From NCBI GenBank assembly GCA_964482395.1, contig CAYZXK010000085.1, positions 1-64,000 of the forward strand: a stretch of 64,000 bases of DNA. The letters are read 5' to 3'. The DNA is from CAYZXK01 sp964482395 (GTDB lineage: Bacteria; Planctomycetota; Phycisphaerae; UBA1845; Fen-1342). The notes beneath the pieces were generated by a model. That model made no database searches. It saw only the letters and a program-made list of their open reading frames with translations, and had not been told where the DNA came from. This document shows, one piece after another, positions 54,461-62,359 of this stretch. The number at the start of each line of letters is the position of its first letter. The stretch's first letter is position 1. The position numbers and the translations under genes are program-made.

Positions 54461-55573
54461 GTGGGTCGGTTGCGGGCAAGAGCGTTGACCACACTGGGGG
54501 TTTTGTTGCTGGGGTTGTTGGGCTGTCCCCTTGCCCCCGTCAGTTCCAAGACCGGTGCCGGCGACGAGCAGCCACCGCTGCTGGACCGAGCCAATAACGC
54601 CAGTCTCAACACGGCCACCGCCCTGCCCATCGGCTCCAGCGGGCAACTCGAGTTTCGCGGGTCGATTCAGGATGGCGATATCGACGTGTACAACCTGGGC
54701 GAGCTGCAAGTCGGCGACGAGCTGCGGGTAGACGTGCAGACCATCAGCGGTAACCTCGATCCGGTCGCGGCCATCTTCGACAGCCGCGAGTATCTGGTCG
54801 CGTTCAACGATGACCGCGAGGCGGACAGCAGCGACCTGGACCCGCTAATCGACTTCGTGGTCCCGGTTCAGTCCGATAACTATTACCTGGGCATCATCGC
54901 CTACCCGGGCAGTAATACGTCGGGCGAGTATCAGGTGAGCATAACCATAGTGCGTCAGGTGGGGGTGCCGGAACCGGAAGGCCAGGTGGTTTTTCTGGAC
55001 TGGGACGGCGGCCAGGACATCGTGATCCCCAACGTGGGGGTATTCGACTTGCCGCCGTTCAGTGCCGCGGACGTTGGCCTGCCGGCTGGCCTGACCGAAT
55101 TGCTCAAAGACCGGGTGCAGCAGATCGTGGAGGACCGTTACGCCGGCTTCGACCTGATCTTGCTGAACTCAGACGATGACCCGGAGCCGACCGGCCCGCA
55201 CTCCACGGTGTATTTTGGCGGGTCTCATCCCCAGGCGTTTGCGATCTCGGAGCAGGTGGACTCCTGGAACCAGGATCAGAGCGATAAGGCCATCGTGTTC
55301 ACCGGCGGATATCGCGGGGCGTTCGTGGTCAACCCCAGTTTGGGACAAATGGCCCAGGCTCTGGGCAACACCGTGGCTCACGAGGTCGGACACCTCCTGG
55401 GACTGGTACACACGGCGGACTGCAACGATCTGATGGACACCACCTGCGCCAACGAGCGGATCCTGTCCGCTCAGCAGTTTTCCACCGCCCCCCTGGATGA
55501 CTCGGTATTCCCGTTTGGCTACCAGGCCGCCCGGGAAGTCTTGGCCTGGGTACTGGGGCTGGCGGGCCTGTAG
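54461..55573 (+). CDS. Metzincin-like zinc metalloprotease lipoprotein (copy 2)
   Basis: 370 residues from the GTG at 54461, chosen because GGAGGAA lies just upstream. Lipobox GLLGC. Residues about 45-160 form a clear PPC domain (DIDVYNLGELQVGDELRVDV...NYYLGIIAYPGSNTSGEYQVSI). The protease part carries HEVGHLLGLVH (307-317) and Met325 in LMDTT. It shares layout and motifs (VVFLDWDGGQD versus LVWLNFGGGQE; STVYFGG versus ATLHFGG) with the upstream gene, indicating tandem duplication. Gap 35 bases, same operon. Confidence 0.75.
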   Translation: MGRLRARALTTLGVLLLGLLGCPLAPVSSKTGAGDEQPPLLDRANNASLNTATALPIGSSGQLEFRGSIQDGDIDVYNLGELQVGDELRVDVQTISGNLDPVAAIFDSREYLVAFNDDREADSSDLDPLIDFVVPVQSDNYYLGIIAYPGSNTSGEYQVSITIVRQVGVPEPEGQVVFLDWDGGQDIVIPNVGVFDLPPFSAADVGLPAGLTELLKDRVQQIVEDRYAGFDLILLNSDDDPEPTGPHSTVYFGGSHPQAFAISEQVDSWNQDQSDKAIVFTGGYRGAFVVNPSLGQMAQALGNTVAHEVGHLLGLVHTADCNDLMDTTCANERILSAQQFSTAPLDDSVFPFGYQAAREVLAWVLGLAGL

Positions 55574-55660
55574 CGGCACCGGCCCAGGCAAATGCAGACT
55601 GGGGCCCAGATAACCGATGCTAACTGACGGGGCGCCGCAAGCCGGCGGCGAGCGGATCAT

Positions 55661-56227
55661 ATGAGCCCTGAGCAGGAAAGCCCGCCCCTGGCCACGGCCG
55701 ACGAGATCGAAGCCGCTTTGGCGGAAGCCGAAGCCCGGGCGGCCGCCATTCCCAGCCTGGACCAGGATACGCAGGCCCCGGTGGTGCGTATTCCGGTCGA
55801 GGCTCAACGGCTGGCTCCGCTGCCACGACCGAGTGCGTCTAATCCCGCAACGCCCGACACGGCCCAGCCGTCCGGGCCGATGGCCCCAGAGTCGACGGCG
55901 CCACCGGCCCCGAGCGAGTCAGCCAAGGCCCCTGCGGTCTCGGTCGGGTCGGCGCGGCGACTGGCCAGCCTCCCGTATCGCGTCGCAGATCGCGTCCTTT
56001 GGGCGCTTAATCTTCCGTTCGGGTGGGTTCCGCTGTCGGCGCGTCGCCTGATCGGCCCACTGGCCATCGCCACGATTGTCACCTCGCTGGCGGCGCTGTT
56101 CCTGTTGCCGCTGATTTACCCGCCCCGGCCGCTGGTGCCCAAACCGACCCCGCCGGCCGCGGCCAGCCCGGAGCCGGTGGAGCAACCTGCCGCCCAGGGG
56201 CACCACCGAGAATCGTCCGGCCACTGA
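55661..56227 (+). CDS. Hypothetical single-pass membrane protein with proline-rich segments
   Basis: 188 residues. The N-terminal 100 residues are Ala/Pro/Glu-rich and probably disordered. One strong hydrophobic helix lies at about 134-152 (IGPLAIATIVTSLAALFLL), followed by a Pro-rich C-terminus. No domain is recognised. It is 87 bases after the metzincin pair and may be co-transcribed. Confidence 0.55.
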   Translation: MSPEQESPPLATADEIEAALAEAEARAAAIPSLDQDTQAPVVRIPVEAQRLAPLPRPSASNPATPDTAQPSGPMAPESTAPPAPSESAKAPAVSVGSARRLASLPYRVADRVLWALNLPFGWVPLSARRLIGPLAIATIVTSLAALFLLPLIYPPRPLVPKPTPPAAASPEPVEQPAAQGHHRESSGH

Positions 56228-56278
56228 CCGGCCGAAAAGGACCGGGGGGGCACCTTGCTGCCGGGCGGCTTACTGGCT

Positions 56279-56917
56279 TCAGTCGGCACCCACTAGGGTT
56301 TTGACCCGCTGGACGGCGCTGGCGGCGTCGTAGCCGTAGGCGTCGGCCCCGATCTGGCGGGCGAACTTCTCGGTCACCGGCGCGCCGCCAATGATGGTCT
56401 TGATGCGCCCGGCCAGTCCCTGCTGCTTGATGAGATTCACGACCGCCGCCATGCCGGGCATGGTGGTGGTCAGCAGGGCGGACATTCCGATAACCGGGGC
56501 ACCCTGCTCGCGGGCAGTTTCGACGAATCGTTGCGGGGGTACGTCGGTGCCCAGGTCGACGACCTCAAACCCAGCTCCTTTGAGCATGATGCCGACCAGG
56601 TTCTTGCCGATATCGTGCAGGTCGCCCTCCACCGAACCAAGCACCACTTTGCCCCGGGTTGGAACTCCCTCCTGGATCAGCAGCGGCTTGAGCTGCTCCA
56701 TGCCGGCGTTCATGGCCTGGGCTGCCAGCAGTACTTCCGGCAGGTAGAATTCGTGCGACTGGAACAGCTCGCCGACCCGGTTCATGCCGGCAATCAGCCC
56801 CTGGTCAAGGATCTGCCTGGCGGGCAGGCCCTGCCCGATCGCTTGGCGAGTAAGCTCCGCCACCCGCTCGTCCTGGCCGCCCAGAAGGCTATCCACTATC
56901 TCCGCTAAGATGTTCAC
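56279..56917 (-). CDS. Methyltransferase cognate corrinoid protein (MttC/MtbC-like)
   Basis: 212 residues, the family length. The N-terminal helical cap (1-85) is followed by a cobalamin-binding Rossmann domain with DLHDIGKN (His101 as lower cobalt ligand), GTDVPPQRFV, SALLTTTMPGM and IIGGAPVTEKFA. It carries the methyl group taken by the methyltransferase encoded 15 bases upstream on the same strand. AAGGTG precedes the ATG. Confidence 0.93.
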   Translation of the reverse strand: MNILAEIVDSLLGGQDERVAELTRQAIGQGLPARQILDQGLIAGMNRVGELFQSHEFYLPEVLLAAQAMNAGMEQLKPLLIQEGVPTRGKVVLGSVEGDLHDIGKNLVGIMLKGAGFEVVDLGTDVPPQRFVETAREQGAPVIGMSALLTTTMPGMAAVVNLIKQQGLAGRIKTIIGGAPVTEKFARQIGADAYGYDAASAVQRVKTLVGAD

Positions 56918-56932
56918 CTTGGATCTCCCGTC

Positions 56933-58393
56933 TCACAGGTCCTGGTGGGGCAAACGGTCCATGCCGTAACGGCGGGCTTCACGCTGCATAAGCTTGGTCA
57001 ATTCGGTCCGCAGGTCGGCGGGCAGCTCGGGTGGCTGATACTCCGCGAGCAACCGCTCGACTTCTCGTCGGGCGCGCTGGTGGAGACTGAGCCCCCCGTC
57101 CTCCAGCCAGCGTGCCCGATTGGCCCGGTCGATGACCGGTCCGGGCCGGTAGTGCTCGAGGTTGAGATACCGGCGGGTATGTGGCGAGATCAGCAGATGC
57201 TTGGTTTTGAGCAATTCCTGGAACCGGGGCAGGGCTGGGAAGTCCTCCCGAGGCTGGATGCCGGCGGCCAGTCGCAGAGCCAGCCCGCAGATTTCGTTGT
57301 CCAGCACCAGCTTTTCCAGGCTCAGGGAGCTTTCGAAATCCAGCATCCCCGGGCCGGAGACGCTGTTGATCCCGGCCAGGGCCGCCAGCGCCGCGCCGAT
57401 GCCGGTCTCCAGCCCGTCCTGGGCGTCCAGTTGCTTGCCGTCGCTCAGCGCGATGTAGGCCTGGGTCGGCAGCCCCAGGTGCTTGCCGATCTCATTGTAG
57501 GCGCAGTCGATCATCATGGTTTCGATCGCGCCCATGGGCGTGGTTTCGTAGCGGACGTCGAAAATCGCCGGCGAGCCGCCGTAAAGCACTGGCGCGCCGG
57601 GCTGCGTCAATTGACTGATGACGACCCCGCTGAGGGTCTCCGCGGTATGCTGCACCAGCGTTCCGGCCAGGGTCACCGGGGCCACGAAGCCGGACAGCGG
57701 CATCGAAATGAACTCGACCGGAATCTGGTGCCGGGCGCAGTCCACCAGGTTCTGCGAAGTCACGTCGCTCCATTTCAGCGGAGCGGTCGGGCAGCAGGAG
57801 AAGATGGTCAGTGGCCGGGCCGCCAGTTCCGCTTGGCTACCGCGTACCGCGAGCTGGAGGTCCCGCATGATGTTGAAGCTGTCGATGGTGAATGCGCCGG
57901 TCACCACCGGTTTGCGGCAATGCAGCAGGCTCAGGAACAGCCGGTAGCTGTCGGAGATGTTCTGATGCACGTCGCTGGGTACCAAAGCGGTGCTTTGGGC
58001 CGCCAAGTGGTCCAGCCGGCTGACGAGCTTGGCATATCGGACGTAGTCGGCGGTGGTCGCGGGGCGGATGGTAAGGGTCTGCGAATCCAGGACGTTGATT
58101 GCCGCCGAACCGGGCGTGAAGTACACGTTCCAGCCCGACAGGTCGTGGCTTTGCTGTCCGAACAGATCATAGAGCTTCACGCTGCGCGGCGCGGCCGCCA
58201 GGGCCCGGTCGATGATCTCATCGCTGAAAAACGCCCGGTTGCCGCCGCGATCCACCTTCAGACCATGGTCGGACAACATATCCAGGATTCCCGGATTGTG
58301 GATTTCGACGCCCAGCTCGCGCAGTATCTGGCGTGCTTCGGTCAGGATCTGCCCGATCAGCTCGTCGCTGAGGAATCTGACTGTAGGACGCAT
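56933..58393 (-). CDS. Trimethylamine methyltransferase family protein (MttB superfamily, non-pyrrolysine)
   Basis: 486 residues, uninterrupted by amber codons, so it lacks the pyrrolysine of archaeal MttB and belongs with bacterial members such as glycine-betaine or other quaternary-amine demethylases. Segments FLSDELIGQILTEARQILRELGVEI, YFTPGSAAINVLD, PTAPLKWSD, PVLYGGSPAIFDVRYE and HLLISPHTRRYLNLEHYRPG fit the superfamily. It demethylates a substrate onto the adjacent corrinoid protein. The acceptor methyltransferase and RamA activator are not in the window. AGGAG precedes the ATG. Confidence 0.88.
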   Translation of the reverse strand: MRPTVRFLSDELIGQILTEARQILRELGVEIHNPGILDMLSDHGLKVDRGGNRAFFSDEIIDRALAAAPRSVKLYDLFGQQSHDLSGWNVYFTPGSAAINVLDSQTLTIRPATTADYVRYAKLVSRLDHLAAQSTALVPSDVHQNISDSYRLFLSLLHCRKPVVTGAFTIDSFNIMRDLQLAVRGSQAELAARPLTIFSCCPTAPLKWSDVTSQNLVDCARHQIPVEFISMPLSGFVAPVTLAGTLVQHTAETLSGVVISQLTQPGAPVLYGGSPAIFDVRYETTPMGAIETMMIDCAYNEIGKHLGLPTQAYIALSDGKQLDAQDGLETGIGAALAALAGINSVSGPGMLDFESSLSLEKLVLDNEICGLALRLAAGIQPREDFPALPRFQELLKTKHLLISPHTRRYLNLEHYRPGPVIDRANRARWLEDGGLSLHQRARREVERLLAEYQPPELPADLRTELTKLMQREARRYGMDRLPHQDL

Positions 58394-58446
58394 AAAACCG
58401 CTCCTGGTTTGGCTCCGGCGCTGCCCGGGAGCCGTTACGACCGCAC

Positions 58447-58475
58447 ATAATACGCCAAACTGAGGCGCCGTCGAA
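58447..58475 (-). promoter_or_regulatory. Promoter of the MttB-family operon
   Basis: On the minus strand TTCGAC (58475-58470), 17-base spacer, TATTAT (58452-58447). The -10 box is 5 of 6; the -35 box is weak. The leader is about 45 nt. Confidence 0.4.
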
Positions 58476-58517
58476 CTTTTTGTGCCTCTGGCGCGACTTG
58501 GGAATTGGAGAACGTCG

Positions 58518-59036
58518 GTGACGGACGCGGCTGTCGGGCGGCTGGAAGCACTGTACCGGGAGCTGGGGCCCAGCCTGTGGGCGTATCTGCGACGCCGGTC
58601 GCCAGACGCACAGGCTGCCGACGACCTGCTTCAGGAGACGTTTCTCCAGGCCGCTCGGCGGGCCGAGCGTCTCCGCGAGGCGACCTCCGCCCGGGCTTGG
58701 CTGTTCGCCATTGCCCGCAATCTGGCCGCGACTGCCCGGCGGCGACGACGAGAAACCAGGTCGCTGACCGCTGAGCCGCCGGCCGCTGAAGCGGCCGAGG
58801 ACCCGCGCCTGGAAGCGGTCCGGGCGGCCCTGGCAGAGCTGCCCGGCACGCTCAAAGAGGCGCTGGAGCTGCGACTGCACAGTCAGTTGAGCTACGCGGA
58901 AATCGCGGAGGTGCTGGCCATTCCGATCGGTACCGTGCGCTCGCGGCTGCACTCCGCGTTGCGGCGGCTACGCGAAGTCCTGGTGTCGGCGGAGGAACGG
59001 CGGTCTCGGCGGGCCGCGATTCGCCCCGATCCATGA
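58518..59036 (+). CDS. ECF-type RNA polymerase sigma factor
   Basis: 172 residues from the GTG at 58518 (GGAG 7 bases upstream); an upstream GTG at 58482 is less well placed. Region 2 (EALYRELGPSLWAYLRRRSPDAQAADDLLQETFLQAARRAERL...RAWLFAIARNLAATARRRR) and region 4 (AALAELPGTLKEALELRLHSQLSYAEIAEVLAIPIGTVRSRLHSALRRLRE) are clear. It heads a three-gene operon with a putative anti-sigma factor and an envelope lipoprotein. It probably drives an envelope or nutrient-response regulon. Confidence 0.92.
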   Translation: MTDAAVGRLEALYRELGPSLWAYLRRRSPDAQAADDLLQETFLQAARRAERLREATSARAWLFAIARNLAATARRRRRETRSLTAEPPAAEAAEDPRLEAVRAALAELPGTLKEALELRLHSQLSYAEIAEVLAIPIGTVRSRLHSALRRLREVLVSAEERRSRRAAIRPDP

Positions 59037-59046
59037 GGCCAAGAGG

Positions 59047-59565
59047 ATGGATACACAGACCCTGGAACGACTCCTGATGGACCGAGCACTGGGGGTGTTG
59101 CCGGCGGACGTGGAGGCTTTGTTGGCGGCTTACCTGGAGCAGGAACCATCCGCGGCGCAGCGGGCCGGCGAGTTTGCCCGGGCGGCTGCGGCGGCGCGTC
59201 GCCTGCTCCACTCGGACGCCCCAGCCTCGCTCCCACCCTTCCCCGCCGTTCGAATCCGGCACCTTCAGCGGACCCGTCGCCAACTCAGATGGATACGGAC
59301 GCTGGGTGGGCTGGCCGCCACGGTGGTGCTGGGCGTCGGGCTGGGGGTCATGTTCAGGGACTGGAGGGCGAGCCCCCCTTTGCCGGCCGGGCTGCCGGGG
59401 GCGAGCCAGGAACGCCAGTACGCGGGCGCGGCGCTGCTCCGGTCGGAAGGATTCTGGTCAGTCTCGCGGCTGCACGCTTGGGCCCGGCGGTCCGACCCGA
59501 GCCGTACAAGCAACTGGAGTTGGAAATCCACCGTCTCCAGACCCAAACTGGGAGGTGAGCTATGA
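59047..59565 (+). CDS. Putative anti-sigma factor, single transmembrane
   Basis: 172 residues; AAGAGG before the ATG, 10 bases after the sigma gene. The cytoplasmic N-terminal part (1-82) is helical (MDTQTLERLLMDRALGVLPADVEALLAAYLE...) without the zinc HxxxCxxC motif of ZAS anti-sigmas. One membrane helix (about 84-104) is followed by an exported tail. Position and topology support anti-sigma function; sequence alone does not prove it. The stop overlaps the next ATG by 4 nt. Confidence 0.65.
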   Translation: MDTQTLERLLMDRALGVLPADVEALLAAYLEQEPSAAQRAGEFARAAAAARRLLHSDAPASLPPFPAVRIRHLQRTRRQLRWIRTLGGLAATVVLGVGLGVMFRDWRASPPLPAGLPGASQERQYAGAALLRSEGFWSVSRLHAWARRSDPSRTSNWSWKSTVSRPKLGGEL

Positions 59566-60992
59566 GAAGAGCAATTGCATTGGCCGGTGTTGCAACAATC
59601 TTGGTTCTTCCCGGGTGCATACCCGAGAAGCGGGTTACCTGGTCTCCGGATGGCCGCTGGGCCTTGGTCAAGGGTGGGGATGGTCTGTACCTGTGCGACG
59701 AATCGGGCAAGTTGTCTGAGCGACTGCTGGAGAACGTAGGCTCGGTGGCCTGGCTGCCGGATTCGCAGCGGATCGTTCTGTGCCGGGCGGTACTGGTTGA
59801 CGGCTGGGACCAGGTGACGCCAGTTCTGAGCCCCGCGCAGCAGGAGGAATTGCAGGCCCGGGCTCCCAACCTGCGTCGCGATATCCTCACCTACCGTGGC
59901 GACTGGAAAGAATTCAAGTCCAAGTCCCTGGACGGCCTGACCGGGGGCGAGAGCGCGGCTTTGCTGGTCTTGGTGCGCGATCAACATCCGGACGAGCTGG
60001 CCGAGAAGCTGGGGGAGAAGTGGGAGGAGCTTCGGAAGCTGCGACCGGCCGTCCATCTGCTCCAGCTTGGCACGGTCCGCGACGGCCGCTCACTCGAGCT
60101 GGGGGCGGTGCTGGCCAGGTCGGTCGATCCCTTCGAGGAGCTGCGGGTCTCGCCCAGCGGGAGGCTGGTGGCTTATGGAGGCCCAGCCGCAGGGAGCGAC
60201 CCCACTCGCCCGCTCTGGGTCCTGCCGCTGGATGGCAGCGCTCCGGCTCGCCTGGTCGCCGAGCGCACCGCGATGTTTTCGGACTGGTCGGCCGACAACC
60301 GCTACCTGGTTTACGCGACCACGAAGACTGCCGCTTCGAGCGAGGACGACCTGCGGCTGGGCGTAGTTGCTCGGCGGCGGGTCTGCGAGCCGGACGGAAC
60401 CTTGCTGGCAACCATGCCCGAGCCGGAGGAGTTGGCGGGAGTCGTCTTTCACAATCAGATGCGGGTCCGGTGTCTGCAGGATGGCCGGATTTTGTTTGCC
60501 AGTTTGGAGGTGGAGCTGCCCTGCGCCGCCAACGACATGCCGCAAAACGCCGGCCTTTTTGCCCTCGACCCGGCTCGCTTGCCAGGGATAACCCGGATGG
60601 TTCCGCGACAGGCGGCCCAGGAGCTGCCCGACGCGACCTTCCTGTTCGAGCCCAGTCCCGACCAGCAACATGTGGCCATTCCCGGCGGCGACGGCCGCAT
60701 CGCGGTGCTCGATCTGGCCAGCGGCGAGGTGTGGGAACTGGTGAGCGAGAGCGAGGTTGACCATCTGCGGACGCAACCGGCCTGGCGCCGGGCAGATGAG
60801 CTGTGTTTCGCGGTCGTGCCCGGGCCGCGGACCGCGAAGGGCCGACCGGAAATCGTGCTGGCCAAACTCGATTGGAAGACCCGCAACGCCCAGCGCCGGA
60901 TACTGAGCCAGGACTGGCCGCAGGAAGCCACCGTTGGGTTTCTGACCGAGGAACAAGCCCAGACTCGGCCGGTGGGGGATGATCGGCCGTAG
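59562..60992 (+). CDS. Beta-propeller (TolB/PD40-like) lipoprotein
   Basis: 476 residues, ATG overlapping the upstream stop (ATGA). Lipobox VLPGC. Repeated blades with WSPDGRWALV, VSPSGRLVAYGG, DWSADNRYLVYAT, PSPDQQHVAIPGG indicate a WD40/PD40-like propeller, with a charged insertion around 85-150. As third gene of the sigma/anti-sigma operon it may sense an envelope signal and control anti-sigma activity. That role is inference. Confidence 0.75.
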   Translation: MRRAIALAGVATILVLPGCIPEKRVTWSPDGRWALVKGGDGLYLCDESGKLSERLLENVGSVAWLPDSQRIVLCRAVLVDGWDQVTPVLSPAQQEELQARAPNLRRDILTYRGDWKEFKSKSLDGLTGGESAALLVLVRDQHPDELAEKLGEKWEELRKLRPAVHLLQLGTVRDGRSLELGAVLARSVDPFEELRVSPSGRLVAYGGPAAGSDPTRPLWVLPLDGSAPARLVAERTAMFSDWSADNRYLVYATTKTAASSEDDLRLGVVARRRVCEPDGTLLATMPEPEELAGVVFHNQMRVRCLQDGRILFASLEVELPCAANDMPQNAGLFALDPARLPGITRMVPRQAAQELPDATFLFEPSPDQQHVAIPGGDGRIAVLDLASGEVWELVSESEVDHLRTQPAWRRADELCFAVVPGPRTAKGRPEIVLAKLDWKTRNAQRRILSQDWPQEATVGFLTEEQAQTRPVGDDRP

Positions 60993-61038
60993 GGTGCCGC
61001 AGCCACGGCCTGGTCCGACCGGTCAATTCCGTCGGGGC

Positions 61039-61067
61039 AAGACAACCGGGCCGCGCTGTGCTATTCT
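61039..61067 (+). promoter_or_regulatory. Possible promoter of the acyl-CoA dehydrogenase gene
   Basis: AAGACA (61039-61044), 17-base spacer, TATTCT (61062-61067); 4 of 6 matches each. The leader is about 100 nt. Confidence 0.35.
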
Positions 61068-61174
61068 GTCACCAAAGCCGGACGAAGGTCGACGGTGGCG
61101 TCGGACTGGCTGGTCCGACCCGCCGCGTTCATACGGTCCGGGCGGGAGTTTGAGCCCCAGCGCGGCGCACGAGC

Positions 61175-62320
61175 ATGATCACCACGCTTTCCGAAGACCA
61201 CCGGGTACTTATTCAAGGGGTACGGGACTACGCCCGTGGCGAGCTGCTGGCCCTGGACGGGCAGTGGGACAAGCAGGAGTCATCCTGCTGCGAACGACTG
61301 GACCAGCTTTACGAAATGGGGTTGATGGGGTTGCGGGTGCCCGAGGAGCAGGGGGGGCTGGGCTGCCCGATGCTGCCCTACGCCCACATCATCCGCGAGC
61401 TGGCCTACGCCTCGCCCTCGGTCGCGGTGACCGTGAGCGTCCATAACATGGTTTGCGAGGCGATCAAGCTGTTCGCCAACCCGGCCATCCGCGATGAGAT
61501 TCAGCGCACCCTGGTCACACCCGGGAACCTGTCGGCCTTCGCGATCAGCGAGGCGGACGCGGGCTCCGATCCGGCCGCGGCCAAGACCCGAGCCGAAGCG
61601 GTTGATGGGGGCTGGAAGCTGTATGGCAGCAAGATGTGGGTGTCCAACGGTCTGGCCGGCCGCTGGTTCATCGTGCTGGCCCGGACCGGGAACACCGGAC
61701 GCAGCAAGGACCTGAGCATGTTCCTGCTGGACGCCCGGCAGGAGGCCATCCAGCGCCGGCCGATCCACGGCAAGATGGGCATCCGAGGGTCGGAGACGGC
61801 CGAGATGAGCCTCGACGGCGCCTTCGTCCCTTCCGATAATCTCCTGGGGCAGCCGGGCGACGGGCTGAAAATCGCCCTGTCGGCGCTGGATGGCGGGCGG
61901 ATCGGGATCGCCTCCCAGGCGGTGGGCATCGGGCAGGCCTGCCTGGACCTGATGGTGAGTTACGCCAAGGAGCGGCACCAGTTCAATCGTCCCATTGCCG
62001 AGTTCCAGGCCATTCAGTGGATGATCGCCGACAGCCAGACCGAACTGGACGCGGCTCAGCTTCTGATTGATCGGGCGGCGCTCCTGAAGGACGCGGGCCG
62101 GCCGTACACTCGCGAGGCCTCGGTGGCCAAGCTGTTCGCGACCGAGGCGGCCAACCGGATCGCCTACCGTGCGGTCCAGGTGCACGGGGGAAGCGGCTAC
62201 GTGAATGAGTGTCGCGTGGAGCAGCTCTACCGCGACGCCCGGGTTACGACCATCTACGAGGGTACCAGCGAAATTCAGCGGCACGTCATCGCCCGCGAGG
62301 TTTTGCGGGGAGCCTTATGA
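61175..62320 (+). CDS. Acyl-CoA dehydrogenase
   Basis: 381-residue FAD flavoenzyme that introduces an alpha-beta double bond into acyl-CoA and passes electrons to ETF. FAISEADAGSDPAAAKTRAE, WVSNG, KMGIRGSETAEMSLDGAFVP, the FAD/substrate segment ERHQFNRPIAEFQAIQWMIAD, and the catalytic glutamate in TIYEGTSEIQRHVIAREVL are present. It fits the short/branched-chain or butyryl-CoA group. No thiolase, hydratase or etf genes are near, and pheS follows after 39 bases. Confidence 0.93.
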   Translation: MITTLSEDHRVLIQGVRDYARGELLALDGQWDKQESSCCERLDQLYEMGLMGLRVPEEQGGLGCPMLPYAHIIRELAYASPSVAVTVSVHNMVCEAIKLFANPAIRDEIQRTLVTPGNLSAFAISEADAGSDPAAAKTRAEAVDGGWKLYGSKMWVSNGLAGRWFIVLARTGNTGRSKDLSMFLLDARQEAIQRRPIHGKMGIRGSETAEMSLDGAFVPSDNLLGQPGDGLKIALSALDGGRIGIASQAVGIGQACLDLMVSYAKERHQFNRPIAEFQAIQWMIADSQTELDAAQLLIDRAALLKDAGRPYTREASVAKLFATEAANRIAYRAVQVHGGSGYVNECRVEQLYRDARVTTIYEGTSEIQRHVIAREVLRGAL

Positions 62321-62359
62321 TCCCTTCCCCGGCGCCGACGGACTGGGGGAGCTAGCCAA

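Noticed and set aside
56933..58393. Pyrrolysine-containing MttB
   Set aside because: The frame is complete to TGA without an in-frame TAG and no pyl genes are present.
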